A stretch of 64,000 bases of DNA, from NCBI RefSeq assembly GCF_014650455.1, contig NZ_BMUZ01000001.1:186001-250000 (forward strand), read 5' to 3'. Positions 43,673-51,676 of the stretch are shown in pieces. The notes below the pieces were generated by a model. That model was not told the origin of the DNA. It ran no database searches and was given only the letters and a program-made list of their open reading frames with translations. Numbering within the stretch: the stretch's first letter is position 1; each line of letters begins with the position of its first letter. The stretch comes from Streptomyces xanthochromogenes. GTDB taxonomy: Bacteria > Actinomycetota > Actinomycetes > Streptomycetales > Streptomycetaceae. A program made the position numbers and the translations under genes.

Positions 43673-44338
43673 TTGCGCCAACCAAGGGGACAGGAGAGGG
43701 CCATTACCGCCAACCGGCAGACGAGCTGGGCGTTCGCGGACGCCTTTGTCGCCGAGGACGACGCACTGCGCTGGGCCCGCGACCGGTCCCGGGACGCGGG
43801 CCTGCGTTCGGTGTCCCCGGGGACAGGCGCCGCGCTGCGGCTGCTCGCTGCCACGGCGGACGCGAAGGCGGTCGCGGAGATCGGCACCGGCACCGGCGTC
43901 TCCGGCATCTACCTGCTGCAAGGACTGCGCCCGGACGGCGTGCTGACCACCGTCGACCCGGAGCCGGACCGCCAGCAGTTCGCCAAACAGGCCTTCCGCG
44001 CGGCGGGTTTCGCCGCCAACCGGGCCCGGTTCATCCCCGGGCGCGCGCTGGACGTCCTGCCCCGGCTCGCGGACGGCGGGTACGACCTGGTGTTCTGCGA
44101 CGGCGACCCGCTGGAGTCGCTCGACGTGCTCGCTGAATCGTTGCGCCTGCTGCGGCCCGGCGGAATCGTCTGCTTCGAGGGCGTCTTCGCCGACGGCCGC
44201 ACCGTGGATTCGGCGGCCCAGCCGGCCGAGGTGCTGCGGCTGCGCGAACTGCTGCGCGCGGTGCGCGAGAGCACCGAGCTCCTGGCCTCGCTGCTGCCGG
44301 TCGGCGACGGACTGCTCTGCGCGGTCCGCCGCGGCTGA
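43673..44338 (+). CDS. O-methyltransferase (class I SAM-dependent), uncertain start
   Basis: About 221 residues. SAM site [10 protein letters not shown], the DG acid loop [10 protein letters not shown] and [12 protein letters not shown] are intact; this is the COMT-type family 3 of bacteria. It is divergent from the sigma gene, as Rv1220c is from sigE in M. tuberculosis. The start is problematic: TTG 43673 has no ribosome site but lies six bases after a -10-like TACAGT. ATT 43703, which gives the family's [10 protein letters not shown] beginning, is preceded by GGAGAGGG. Methyl acceptor unknown. Confidence 0.85.
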   Translation: MRQPRGQERAITANRQTSWAFADAFVAEDDALRWARDRSRDAGLRSVSPGTGAALRLLAATADAKAVAEIGTGTGVSGIYLLQGLRPDGVLTTVDPEPDRQQFAKQAFRAAGFAANRARFIPGRALDVLPRLADGGYDLVFCDGDPLESLDVLAESLRLLRPGGIVCFEGVFADGRTVDSAAQPAEVLRLRELLRAVRESTELLASLLPVGDGLLCAVRRG

Positions 44339-44366
44339 GCGCCCCGCGGCGTACCCCTACCTACGA

Positions 44367-44416
44367 CACCGCCCCGGTTCGGCACACATGCTCGTGTGTG
44401 CCGAACCGGGGCGGTG
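44367..44416. terminator. 22-base-pair bidirectional terminator
   Basis: Perfect 22-base stem (44367-44388 with 44395-44416) and TGCTCG loop, between the methyltransferase and the convergent DUF3117 gene. Confidence 0.92.
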
Positions 44417-44440
44417 AAGAGTCTGGGTCGTGCCGCTAAC

Positions 44441-44608
44441 TCAGCCGACGACCTTCTTCAAGGCGTCGCCGAGGGCGTCGGCCTCGTCCGGAGTCAGCTC
44501 GACGACAAGCCGACCGCCGCCTTCGAGCGGAACGCGCATGACAATGCCCCGCCCCTCCTTGGTCACCTCGAGCGGGCCGTCGCCCGTCCGCGGCTTCATG
44601 GCCGCCAT
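44441..44608 (-). CDS. DUF3117 protein
   Basis: 55 residues from ATG 44608, with GGAAGGGGA upstream. Its sequence (MAAMKPRTGDGPLEVTKEGR... PDEADALGDALKKVVG) is that of the DUF3117 family, a short actinobacterial protein with a beta-hairpin and C-terminal helix; Rv1211 is the mycobacterial member. Function unknown. It is a single-gene unit between a terminator and a divergent promoter region. Confidence 0.9.
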   Translation of the reverse strand: MAAMKPRTGDGPLEVTKEGRGIVMRVPLEGGGRLVVELTPDEADALGDALKKVVG

Positions 44609-44928
44609 GCTCGTTCCCCTTCCTGAAACCAGCTCATCGTCAGCCGACGGCCCCCGGGATTGGGCACGCGTCACGGCATCGAACACATTGCTTCCAGGTC
44701 ATTATCCCGCATGGCAGGACCCGATGACCAACATCGGTCCGCATCGCTTGGGCAACGCGCTCTATCAAAACCACTCAATTCGGCGATCCGCCTGCGATAC
44801 TTCGCCGCCGCGGGTTCCCGACGGTAGCCGGATTGTTAGACGCAGGTCACATGCCCAGCGCTCGTGATCTCCGCCATGCTGAGCGGATACGACGACCGAG
44901 AAGCATCCGCGACGGAGGGGATCCCACC
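44609..44928. other. Divergent promoter region DUF3117/enoyl-CoA hydratase
   Basis: 320 bases, relatively AT-rich, no gene. On the minus strand GATAAT (about 44703-44708) with an upstream TTGGTC at 18-19 bases could be the DUF3117 promoter. On the plus strand I see no clear -10/-35 pair for the hydratase gene. Confidence 0.4.
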
Positions 44929-45729
44929 ATGGCCGACACCGTGCTGTACGAGGTGAGCGACGGGCTCGCGACGATCACGATCAACCGGCCCGAGGCCATG
45001 AACGCCATGAACACCGAGGCCAAGGTCGCGCTCCGCGAGGCCGTGCGGGCCGCCGCCTCGGACGCCGCGGTACGGGCCGTGCTGCTGACCGCGACCGGCC
45101 GGGCGTTCTGCGTCGGGCAGGACCTGAAGGAGCACGTGGCCTCGCTGACCGCGGACCGCGAGGCGGGCACCGGGCAGACCATGAGCACCGTGCGCGAGCA
45201 CTACAACCCGATCCTGACGGCGCTCACCGGGATGCCCAAGCCCGTGGTGGCCGGCGTCAACGGCGTGGCGGCGGGCGCCGGACTCGGCTTCGCGTTGGCC
45301 GCGGACTACCGGGTGGTCGCGGACACCGCGGCGTTCAACACCTCGTTCGCCGGGGTGGCCCTGACCGCCGACTCGGGCGTCTCGTGGACGCTGCCCCGGC
45401 TGATCGGCCAGTCCCGCGCCGCCGATCTGCTGCTGTTCCCGCGCTCCATCTCCGCATCGGAGGCGTACGAGATCGGCCTGGTCAACAAGGTCGTACCGGC
45501 CGCCGAGCTGGCCGAAGCGGCCCTCGCGGTGGCCCGCACCCTGGCCGAGGGCCCGACCGTGGCGTACGGGGCCCTGAAGGCCTCCCTGGCCCATGGCGCG
45601 GGACACACGCTGGCCGAGACGCTGGAGAAGGAGGACGAACTCCAGGCGAAGGCGGGCGCGTCCGAGGACCACGCCATCGCGGTGGCCGCGTTCCTCGCCA
45701 AGGAGAAGCCGAAGTACGTCGGGCGCTGA
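44929..45729 (+). CDS. Enoyl-CoA hydratase/isomerase family protein
   Basis: 266 residues from ATG 44929, with GGAGGGG upstream. Crotonase-fold signatures: CVGQDLKEH in the oxyanion region, GVNGVAAGAGLGFALAADYRV at the family signature, and SFAGVALTADSG where the catalytic acid usually lies. The length is typical. It hydrates or isomerises enoyl-CoA thioesters in fatty or aromatic acid oxidation; the PaaG-like subclass is possible. It is monocistronic. Confidence 0.9.
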   Translation: MADTVLYEVSDGLATITINRPEAMNAMNTEAKVALREAVRAAASDAAVRAVLLTATGRAFCVGQDLKEHVASLTADREAGTGQTMSTVREHYNPILTALTGMPKPVVAGVNGVAAGAGLGFALAADYRVVADTAAFNTSFAGVALTADSGVSWTLPRLIGQSRAADLLLFPRSISASEAYEIGLVNKVVPAAELAEAALAVARTLAEGPTVAYGALKASLAHGAGHTLAETLEKEDELQAKAGASEDHAIAVAAFLAKEKPKYVGR

Positions 45730-45754
45730 GCCGACCGGCCGAGAGGGGCGGTGC

Positions 45755-46336
45755 TCAGGCGCCGCCCCGCGCCACACAGTCCACGAGGTGGTCGTCGACC
45801 AGCCCGCAGGCCTGCATCAGGGCGTACGCCGTCGTCGGCCCGACGAAGCGCAGGCCGCGCTTCTTGAGGGCCTTGGACAGGGCCGTCGACTCGTCGGTGA
45901 CGGCCGGGACCTCGGAGAGGGTGCGGGGGGCCGGGCGGGTGGCCGGGTCCGGCGCGTACGACCAGATGAACTCGTCGAGCTCGCCGGGCGCCCAGTCGGC
46001 CAGGACCTGCGCGTTGGCCACGGTCGCCTCGATCTTGAGGCGGTTGCGGATGATGCCCGCGTCGCCGAGCAGGCGCTCCTTGTCGGCCTCCGTGAACTCC
46101 GCCACCGCCGCGATCTCGAACCCCGCGAAGGCCTGCCGGAAGCCCTCGCGGCGGCGCAGGATCGTGATCCAGGAGAGACCTGACTGGAAGGCCTCCAGGC
46201 AGAGCCGCTCGTACAGCGCGTCGTCGCCGTGGACCGGGCGGCCCCACTCGGTGTCGTGGTAGGCCACGTAGTCCTCGGTGGAAAGACCCCAGGGGCAGCG
46301 CGGGCGCCCGTCGGGGCCGGGGATCGCGTCACTCAT
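45755..46336 (-). CDS. tag: DNA-3-methyladenine glycosylase I
   Basis: 193 residues from ATG 46336. It matches Tag throughout: RCPWGLSTEDYVAYHDTEWG at the N-terminus with the first zinc-ligand Cys, SWITILRRREGFRQAFAGF, and the C-terminal His/Cys pair DDHLVDCVA. It removes 3-methyladenine from alkylated DNA. The start overlaps the DivIVA-like gene stop by 4 bases. Rv1210 in M. tuberculosis occupies the same place. Confidence 0.93.
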   Translation of the reverse strand: MSDAIPGPDGRPRCPWGLSTEDYVAYHDTEWGRPVHGDDALYERLCLEAFQSGLSWITILRRREGFRQAFAGFEIAAVAEFTEADKERLLGDAGIIRNRLKIEATVANAQVLADWAPGELDEFIWSYAPDPATRPAPRTLSEVPAVTDESTALSKALKKRGLRFVGPTTAYALMQACGLVDDHLVDCVARGGA

Positions 46337-46779
46337 CGCCGGGGCTCCTCCTCGGTCGGCTCGGCCCGGTGAGGGGGCGTCACCAGGTCCTGGCCGGAAC
46401 CCGGGAGCGTGCCCTCGCGAGCGCCGGGCCCGGGCTGTGCTGCGGCGGCCGGGCCGGACTGCGGTGTCCGCCGGTCGTGGACCGCCGGGCGCGCCGCCGA
46501 CTGGAGCTCGGCGATCCGGGCGTCCCGCTCGGCGAGCTCGGCGCCGAGGCGGCTCAGGACGTCGTCGACGTCCGCCATCCGGTAGCCCCGCAGCACCACC
46601 GGGATGCGCAGCGCCTCCACGTCGGCCCGGGCCACCGGGCGGTGCTCGGGCAGCGGGTCCACCAGGTGCTCCGGCTCGGCGTCGGGCAGCACGGCCGCCT
46701 CGTCGCCGCCGCCGCCCACCACGGCGAGGGTCACTGCGGTGACCACGACGACCATCGCGATCAGCAAGAACCAGAACAC
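46333..46779 (-). CDS. DivIVA-domain membrane protein
   Basis: 148 residues from GTG 46779, with GGGAAGG upstream. One N-terminal membrane helix (FWFLLIAMVVVVTAVTLAVV), then a DivIVA-like motif (VVLRGYRMADVDDVLSRL) and a short coiled helix, then a Pro-rich tail. DivIVA motifs bind curved membrane or polar growth partners, so a role at hyphal tips or septa is possible. It is positioned with tag, as Rv1209/Rv1210 are in M. tuberculosis. Confidence 0.82.
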   Translation of the reverse strand: MFWFLLIAMVVVVTAVTLAVVGGGGDEAAVLPDAEPEHLVDPLPEHRPVARADVEALRIPVVLRGYRMADVDDVLSRLGAELAERDARIAELQSAARPAVHDRRTPQSGPAAAAQPGPGAREGTLPGSGQDLVTPPHRAEPTEEEPRR

Positions 46780-46891
46780 GAGCGAGCCTTCCCGACGCCG
46801 GAAACTGTCGGGTCCGATCGTGCCATGCGGCACTGACAGTTAGGGTCGCAGGCGAACAACGGCCGGACCCACAGCAAAGGACCAACAGGGG

Positions 46892-47776
46892 ATGCACAGC
46901 GGAACGGACCGCGGCACGCTGCGGCTTGGCCGGCGCGAATTCACCGCGTACGAACCGGTGATCATGGCCATCGTGAACCGGACCCCCGACTCCTTCTACG
47001 ACCAGGGCGCGACCTTCCTGGACGAGCCCGCGCTCGCCCGCGTGGAGCAGGCGGTGGCCGAGGGCGCGGCCATCATCGACATCGGCGGGGTCAAGGCGGG
47101 CCCCGGCGAGGAGGTCACCGCCGAGGAGGAGGCGCGGCGCACGGTCGGGTTCGTGGCCGAGGTCCGCCGGCGCTTCCCCGAGGTCGTCATCAGCGTGGAC
47201 ACCTGGCGGCACGACGTGGCCGCGGCGGTCTGCGAGGCCGGCGCGGACGTCCTGAACGACGCCTGGGGCGGCTTCGACCCGAAGCTCGCCGAGGTCGCCG
47301 CGCGGTACGGGGCCGGTCTCGTCTGCACCCACGCCGGCGAGGTGGAGCCGCGCACCCGGCCGCACCGGATCGCGTACGACGACGTCATGGCGGACATCCT
47401 GCGGGTCACGCTCGGCCTGGCCGAGCGGGCCGTCGAGCTGGGCGTGCGACCGGACGGGATCATGATCGACCCGGGCCATGACTTCGGGAAGAACACCCGG
47501 CACAGCCTAGAGGCGACCCGGCGTCTGGAGGAGATGTCCGACACGGGGTGGCCGGTCCTCGTCTCGCTGTCCAACAAGGACTTCGTGGGCGAGACGCTCG
47601 ACCGCCCGGTGAAGGAACGGGTGATCGGGACGCTCGCGACGACGGCGGTGTCCGCCTGGCTCGGCGCCCGGGTGTACCGCGTCCACGAGGTGGCGGAGAC
47701 CCGGCAGGTCCTGGACATGGTGGCCTCGATCGCGGGCCACCGTCCCCCGGCGGTGGCCCGCCGGGGGCTCGCCTAG
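46892..47776 (+). CDS. Dihydropteroate synthase homolog, FolP2 type
   Basis: 294 residues. It has the DHPS TIM-barrel order: VNRTPDSFYDQGATF at the pterin loop, the IIDIGG strand, SVDTWR, and late DPGHDFGKN. The first loop reads NRTPDSF instead of the canonical NVTPDSF, as in mycobacterial FolP2 proteins; M. leprae FolP2 is reported to lack normal DHPS activity. It lies beside tag/DivIVA-like/LOG genes rather than with folate genes, so it may not make folate. Confidence 0.85.
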   Translation: MHSGTDRGTLRLGRREFTAYEPVIMAIVNRTPDSFYDQGATFLDEPALARVEQAVAEGAAIIDIGGVKAGPGEEVTAEEEARRTVGFVAEVRRRFPEVVISVDTWRHDVAAAVCEAGADVLNDAWGGFDPKLAEVAARYGAGLVCTHAGEVEPRTRPHRIAYDDVMADILRVTLGLAERAVELGVRPDGIMIDPGHDFGKNTRHSLEATRRLEEMSDTGWPVLVSLSNKDFVGETLDRPVKERVIGTLATTAVSAWLGARVYRVHEVAETRQVLDMVASIAGHRPPAVARRGLA

Positions 47777-47783
47777 GGCGCGT

Positions 47784-48545
47784 TCAGCGCCCGGTCTCCT
47801 TGGTGACCAGGGCGACCGCCTCGTCCACGTCGTCGGTGACGTGGAAGAGCAGGAGGTCGCCCTCGGAGGCCTTGCCCTGGCCGACCACGGTGTTGCGCAG
47901 CCAGTCCACGAGGCCGCCCCAGTACTCGGTGCCGAACAGGACGATCGGGAACCGGGTGACCTTGCGCGTCTGCACCAGGGTGAGCGCCTCGAACAGCTCG
48001 TCCAGGGTGCCGAGTCCGCCCGGCAGCACCACGAAGCCCTGGGCGTACTTGACGAACATGGTCTTGCGCACGAAGAAGTAGCGGAAGTTGATCCCGATGT
48101 CGACGTGCGGGTTGAGCCCCTGCTCGAAGGGGAGCTCGATGCCGAGGCCGACGGAGATGCCGTTGCCCTCCCGCGCTCCCCTGTTGGCGGCCTCCATCGC
48201 GCCCGGACCGCCGCCGGTGATCACCGCGAAGCCCGCGTCGACCAGGGCCCGGCCGATCCGCACGCCGGCCTCGTAGTCGGGCGAGCCGGCCGGGGTGCGG
48301 GCCGAGCCGAACACGCTGATGGCGCTGGGCAGTTCGGCCAGCGCGCCGAAGCCCTCGACGAACTCGGACTGGATGCGCATGACCCGCCAGGGGTCGGTGT
48401 GGACCCACTGGGAGTCGCCCTCGGAGTCGAGGAGACGCTGATCGGTCGTGCCGGCCTGGACCTGGTCGCGGCGGCGCAGCACCGGTCCGAGCCGCTGTTC
48501 GAGCCGCTGCTCCGCCGGAAACGGGCTTCCCTCGGGGTTGGCCAT
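47784..48545 (-). CDS. LOG/TIGR00730 family nucleotide phosphoribohydrolase
   Basis: 253 residues from ATG 48545, with GGAGGG upstream. Rossmann-like core with GGGPGAMEAANRGA and the catalytic PGGLGTLDELFE motif, both hallmarks of LOG proteins, which release the base from nucleoside 5'-monophosphates (cytokinin-type or AMP-like). About 55 extra N-terminal residues are polar. The mycobacterial Rv1205 neighbourhood has the same gene. Its stop nearly meets the folP2-like stop. Confidence 0.88.
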   Translation of the reverse strand: MANPEGSPFPAEQRLEQRLGPVLRRRDQVQAGTTDQRLLDSEGDSQWVHTDPWRVMRIQSEFVEGFGALAELPSAISVFGSARTPAGSPDYEAGVRIGRALVDAGFAVITGGGPGAMEAANRGAREGNGISVGLGIELPFEQGLNPHVDIGINFRYFFVRKTMFVKYAQGFVVLPGGLGTLDELFEALTLVQTRKVTRFPIVLFGTEYWGGLVDWLRNTVVGQGKASEGDLLLFHVTDDVDEAVALVTKETGR

Positions 48546-48655
48546 GCCGTGCTCCCTCCGCTGACGATGTTGCGCGTGCTCAGCCAGGGTAGGTCGGCGA
48601 ACATGACGAATGGCGGAATTCCGGCAGGCCACACCGCTACCGACGGCTGGAAAGA

Positions 48656-48682
48656 AGGGCCCGCCCGGCGTGCGCGGGCCCT
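48656..48682. terminator. Hairpin between dapE and LOG genes
   Basis: 9-base stem AGGGCCCGC/GCGGGCCCT (48656-48664 with 48674-48682), 12 bases beyond the dapE stop on the minus strand. Confidence 0.65.
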
Positions 48683-48693
48683 CGGGAGCGGGC

Positions 48694-49773
48694 TCAGTCG
48701 GTCAGCCAGGCCCGCAGGCGCTGCTCGCACCGGGTGATCCGCTCGACGACGACGTGCTCGTCCCGCTTGTGCGCCAGGAGCGCGTCGCCCGGCCCGTAGT
48801 TGACCGCGGGGATGCCGAGGTCGCCGAAGCGCGCGACGTCGGTCCAGCCGAACTTGGGCCGCGCGGTGCCGCCCACCGCCGCCATGAACGCGGCCGCGGC
48901 CGGGTGCGAGAGCCCGGGCAGCGCGGCCCCCGAGTGGTCGTCGACGACGAACTCGGCGATGTCGCAGTCCGCGAAGACCTCGCGGACGTGGGCGAGCGCC
49001 TGCTCGCCGCTGAGGTCCGGCGCGTAGCGGTAGTTGACGACGACCGTGCAGGCGTCCGGGATCACGTTGCCTGCCACGCCCCCCTCGATCCGTACCGCGT
49101 TGAGGCCCTCGTGGTACTCCAGGCCGTCGATCACCGGGCGGCGCGGCTCGTAGGCGGCCAGCTTCGCGAGGATGGGGGCGGCCTTGTGGATGGCGTTGGA
49201 GCCCATCCAGCTGCGGGCGGAGTGGGCGCGCTCGCCGCTGGTCCTCAGAAGCACCCGCAGGGTGCCCTGGCAGCCGCCCTCGACCTCGGTGTCGGAGGGT
49301 TCGAGCAGCACCGCGAAGTCACCGGCCAGCCACTCGGGGCGGGCCTCGGCGATCTTGCCCAGGCCGTTGAGGTGGGCGGCGACCTCCTCGTTGTCGTAGA
49401 ACACGAAGGTGAGGTCCCGGTTGGGCTCGGTCACCGTCTGCGCGATGCGCAGCTGCACCGCCACGCCCGACTTCATGTCGCTCGTCCCGCAGCCCCACAG
49501 CACGCCGTCCTCGTCGAGGCGGGAGGGCACGTTGTCGGCGATCGGCACGGTGTCGATGTGCCCGGCCAGGATGATCCGTTCGGCCCGGCCCAGGTCCGTG
49601 CGCGCCACCACGTTGTTGCCGTGCCGGGCGACGGTGAGGTGGGCCAGCTTGCGCAGCTCGCGCTCGATGGCGTCGGCCAGCGACTTCTCGTCGCCGCTGA
49701 CCGAGGCGAAGTCGACGAGCCGGGCGGTCAGCATGGGTGCGTCCGCGGTGAGATCCAGGGTGGTTTGGGCCAT
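48694..49773 (-). CDS. dapE: Succinyl-diaminopimelate desuccinylase
   Basis: 359 residues from ATG 49773. M20 metallopeptidase pattern: metal ligands in GHIDTVP, GCGTSDMKSG, the catalytic NEE pair (FYDNEEVAA), a later LEPSDTEVEGGCQG, and the C-terminal His near LLAHKRDEHV. It hydrolyses N-succinyl-LL-2,6-diaminopimelate to LL-diaminopimelate and succinate in lysine and peptidoglycan precursor synthesis. The transaminase dapC is 2 kb downstream. Confidence 0.93.
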   Translation of the reverse strand: MAQTTLDLTADAPMLTARLVDFASVSGDEKSLADAIERELRKLAHLTVARHGNNVVARTDLGRAERIILAGHIDTVPIADNVPSRLDEDGVLWGCGTSDMKSGVAVQLRIAQTVTEPNRDLTFVFYDNEEVAAHLNGLGKIAEARPEWLAGDFAVLLEPSDTEVEGGCQGTLRVLLRTSGERAHSARSWMGSNAIHKAAPILAKLAAYEPRRPVIDGLEYHEGLNAVRIEGGVAGNVIPDACTVVVNYRYAPDLSGEQALAHVREVFADCDIAEFVVDDHSGAALPGLSHPAAAAFMAAVGGTARPKFGWTDVARFGDLGIPAVNYGPGDALLAHKRDEHVVVERITRCEQRLRAWLTD

Positions 49774-49830
49774 GCGTCCGACCCTAACGCCAAGGCCGGG
49801 GGGCCTTCGCGCTCCAGTACGGTGGGCTCC

Positions 49831-50793
49831 GTGTCCGAGCTCAGCGACCTCCCGCGCCCCTCCCGACGCGGCCGCCTCCTACGTGTCGGAGCGGCCGTCG
49901 CCGTGCTGCTCGCGCTCGCGGGCTATCTGGTGGTGCAGTACGTGAGCGGGGGGCCCGGGGCGCCCAGATGTGTGGCCGGGGCGGGCGGCGGACAGGGTGC
50001 CACCTTCAGGATGAGCCCCGAGCAGGCGCGGAACGCGGCGACGATCACGGCCGTCGGGCTCGCCCACGGAATGCCGGAACGGGCCGTGACGATCGCGCTG
50101 GCCACCGCGCTCCAGGAGTCGGGCCTGCGCAACCTCGACCACGGCGACCGGGACTCGCTCGGCCTCTTCCAGCAGCGGCCCTCGATGGGCTGGGGCAGCG
50201 CCGAGCAGATCATGGACCCGGTCTACTCGGCGGGGAAGTTCTACCAGCACCTCGCCGAGGTGCCCGGCTACTCGCGGCTTCCGCTGACCGTGGCCGCGCA
50301 GAAGGTGCAGCGCAGCGGCTTCCCGCAGGCGTACGCGAAGCACGAGCCGGACGCCGCGGTGCTCACGGCCGCGCTGACCGGCCGCCAGGCGGCGTCGCTG
50401 ACCTGCACGGTGGCCGAGAACGTGCGGCCCGGCGACCCCGCCGAGGTGCGACAGGACCTGACGAAGGCGTTCGGCGAGGGCGTGGTGCCGGCCCGGCAGC
50501 CGGCCGGGGCGGGCAAGGACGTGGCCGTGCCGGTACGGGTCACCGAGAGCGCGGCCGCCGCCGGCACCGGCCTGGAGCAGCGCGGCTGGTCCCTGGCGCA
50601 CTGGGCGGTGGCCCAGGCGGAGGCGTTGCACATCGCCCGGGTCAGTTACGCGGGCCGGGTCTGGAGCGCGGACGCATCGGCCCGGGGCTGGACCGCCGCG
50701 TCGGCCGACGCCTCCGTGTCCCCCGGCCCGGGGACCGCCGTGGGCGCCCCCGCCGACGGCACGCAAGAGGTCCGGATCACCCTCGCGCCCTAG
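49831..50793 (+). CDS. Membrane-anchored lysozyme-fold protein (lytic transglycosylase-like)
   Basis: 320 residues from GTG 49831. A single N-terminal helix (GAAVAVLLALAGYLVVQYVSG) anchors an extracellular domain. The segment ALATALQESGLRNLDHGD, then SLGLFQQRPSMGWG, resembles the catalytic-Glu helix and substrate loop of SLT/lysozyme-like domains; the Glu is in QESG. The C-terminus is Ala/Gly-rich. Some databases label relatives as heavy-metal transporters, which the sequence does not support. Confidence 0.72.
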   Translation: MSELSDLPRPSRRGRLLRVGAAVAVLLALAGYLVVQYVSGGPGAPRCVAGAGGGQGATFRMSPEQARNAATITAVGLAHGMPERAVTIALATALQESGLRNLDHGDRDSLGLFQQRPSMGWGSAEQIMDPVYSAGKFYQHLAEVPGYSRLPLTVAAQKVQRSGFPQAYAKHEPDAAVLTAALTGRQAASLTCTVAENVRPGDPAEVRQDLTKAFGEGVVPARQPAGAGKDVAVPVRVTESAAAAGTGLEQRGWSLAHWAVAQAEALHIARVSYAGRVWSADASARGWTAASADASVSPGPGTAVGAPADGTQEVRITLAP

Positions 50794-51113
50794 ATCGGCC
50801 CCGCATCACACCCCGGTCACGCGTTCGGTCCGGCACTCGACCGAAGTACCGGCGCATCGCCGGTTCCGGGTTTCGCACCCGCGTCCGGTCGCCGTTCGGA
50901 AGAACCGTCAATTCCCTTGCGCACAAAGGGATCTGACGCCTCATCAACTCTCAGATCGATGAATCAATTGCCCGCTTTTATCCAGAGTAGATAATGCGAC
51001 GCATTGGGAACTCTTTACCCGGGGCCACCGCAACCTCTCCTCCCCTCACGGCGGTTGTCACTGCGTCCGAACGCCGGACAGCGACACATTTCCAACCCGT
51101 CTGAAGGAGCATC
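50794..51113 (+). other. Intergenic region with putative promoter of a secreted protein
   Basis: 320 bases without a gene. It holds TTGCCC, 16 bases, then GATAAT (about 50969-50996), and an arm pair TCATC/GATGA (about 50941-50962). It is AT-rich compared with flanking genes. GAAGGAG precedes the next start. Confidence 0.45.
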
Positions 51114-51563
51114 ATGTCCCTCCCCCTGACCCGTCGGATCGCCCGCGCCGCGCTGCTCATCGCGGCAGGTGCAGCGCCCGTGGTCGGTGCGGCCGGCTCC
51201 GCAAGCGCCGTGGACGTCCCCCAGGTCGCCCCGAACCTCAGCGGCCTGACCCAGATGGACCCGAGCTCGGTCAGCAACGCCGTGGACGGGGTGACCCAGA
51301 AGACCACCGGCATGGCCGGCAACACCGGCGCCGAGGCCGTCAAGAAGGCCGTGCCGGCCGCGGGCAAGACGGTCGGCCAGACCGGCAAGGTGGCGACCCC
51401 GGCCGCGCAGAAGGCGGCCGGCGACGCGGCGGGCAGCGCGGGCGACATCCTCGGCTCGGCCGCCAAGACCGCCACCCAGAGCGGCCTGCCGGGCGGCAAC
51501 CTGCCCACCCGGGGCGTGCCGAGCACCGACCAGCTCCCCCTGAAGGGCCTGCCCCTCGGCTGA
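51114..51563 (+). CDS. Small secreted Ala/Gly-rich protein
   Basis: 149 residues from ATG 51114, with GAAGGAG upstream. A clear Sec signal peptide (RRIARAALLIAAGAAPVVGA... ASA-VD) is followed by ~115 residues rich in Ala, Gly, Thr and Lys with heptad-like spacing and no Cys. I recognise no enzyme motif; homologs carry vague names. It is probably secreted or wall-associated, with its own promoter and a strong terminator. Confidence 0.75.
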   Translation: MSLPLTRRIARAALLIAAGAAPVVGAAGSASAVDVPQVAPNLSGLTQMDPSSVSNAVDGVTQKTTGMAGNTGAEAVKKAVPAAGKTVGQTGKVATPAAQKAAGDAAGSAGDILGSAAKTATQSGLPGGNLPTRGVPSTDQLPLKGLPLG

Positions 51564-51577
51564 CCGGGACGCCGGTG

Positions 51578-51622
51578 ATGCGAAGGGGCCCGGGGAGTCA
51601 CACTCCCCGGGCCCCTTCGCAT
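51578..51622. terminator. 21-base-pair bidirectional terminator
   Basis: Perfect stem (51578-51598 with 51602-51622, ATGCGAAGGGGCCCGGGGAG...) with a 3-base loop, between the secreted-protein gene and convergent dapC. Confidence 0.92.
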
Positions 51623-51676
51623 GCGTGCGGTGCGCGCGTGTCGCCCTTGTCGGCGTACGGCCCGTACGTCCGGCCG

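Noticed and set aside
49831..50793. Heavy-metal transporter annotation
   Set aside because: Only one membrane helix and no metal-binding motif; lysozyme-like features fit better.
50794..51113. tRNA or structured RNA gene in the 320-base gap
   Set aside because: No cloverleaf with T-arm consensus could be drawn; it reads as an ordinary promoter region.
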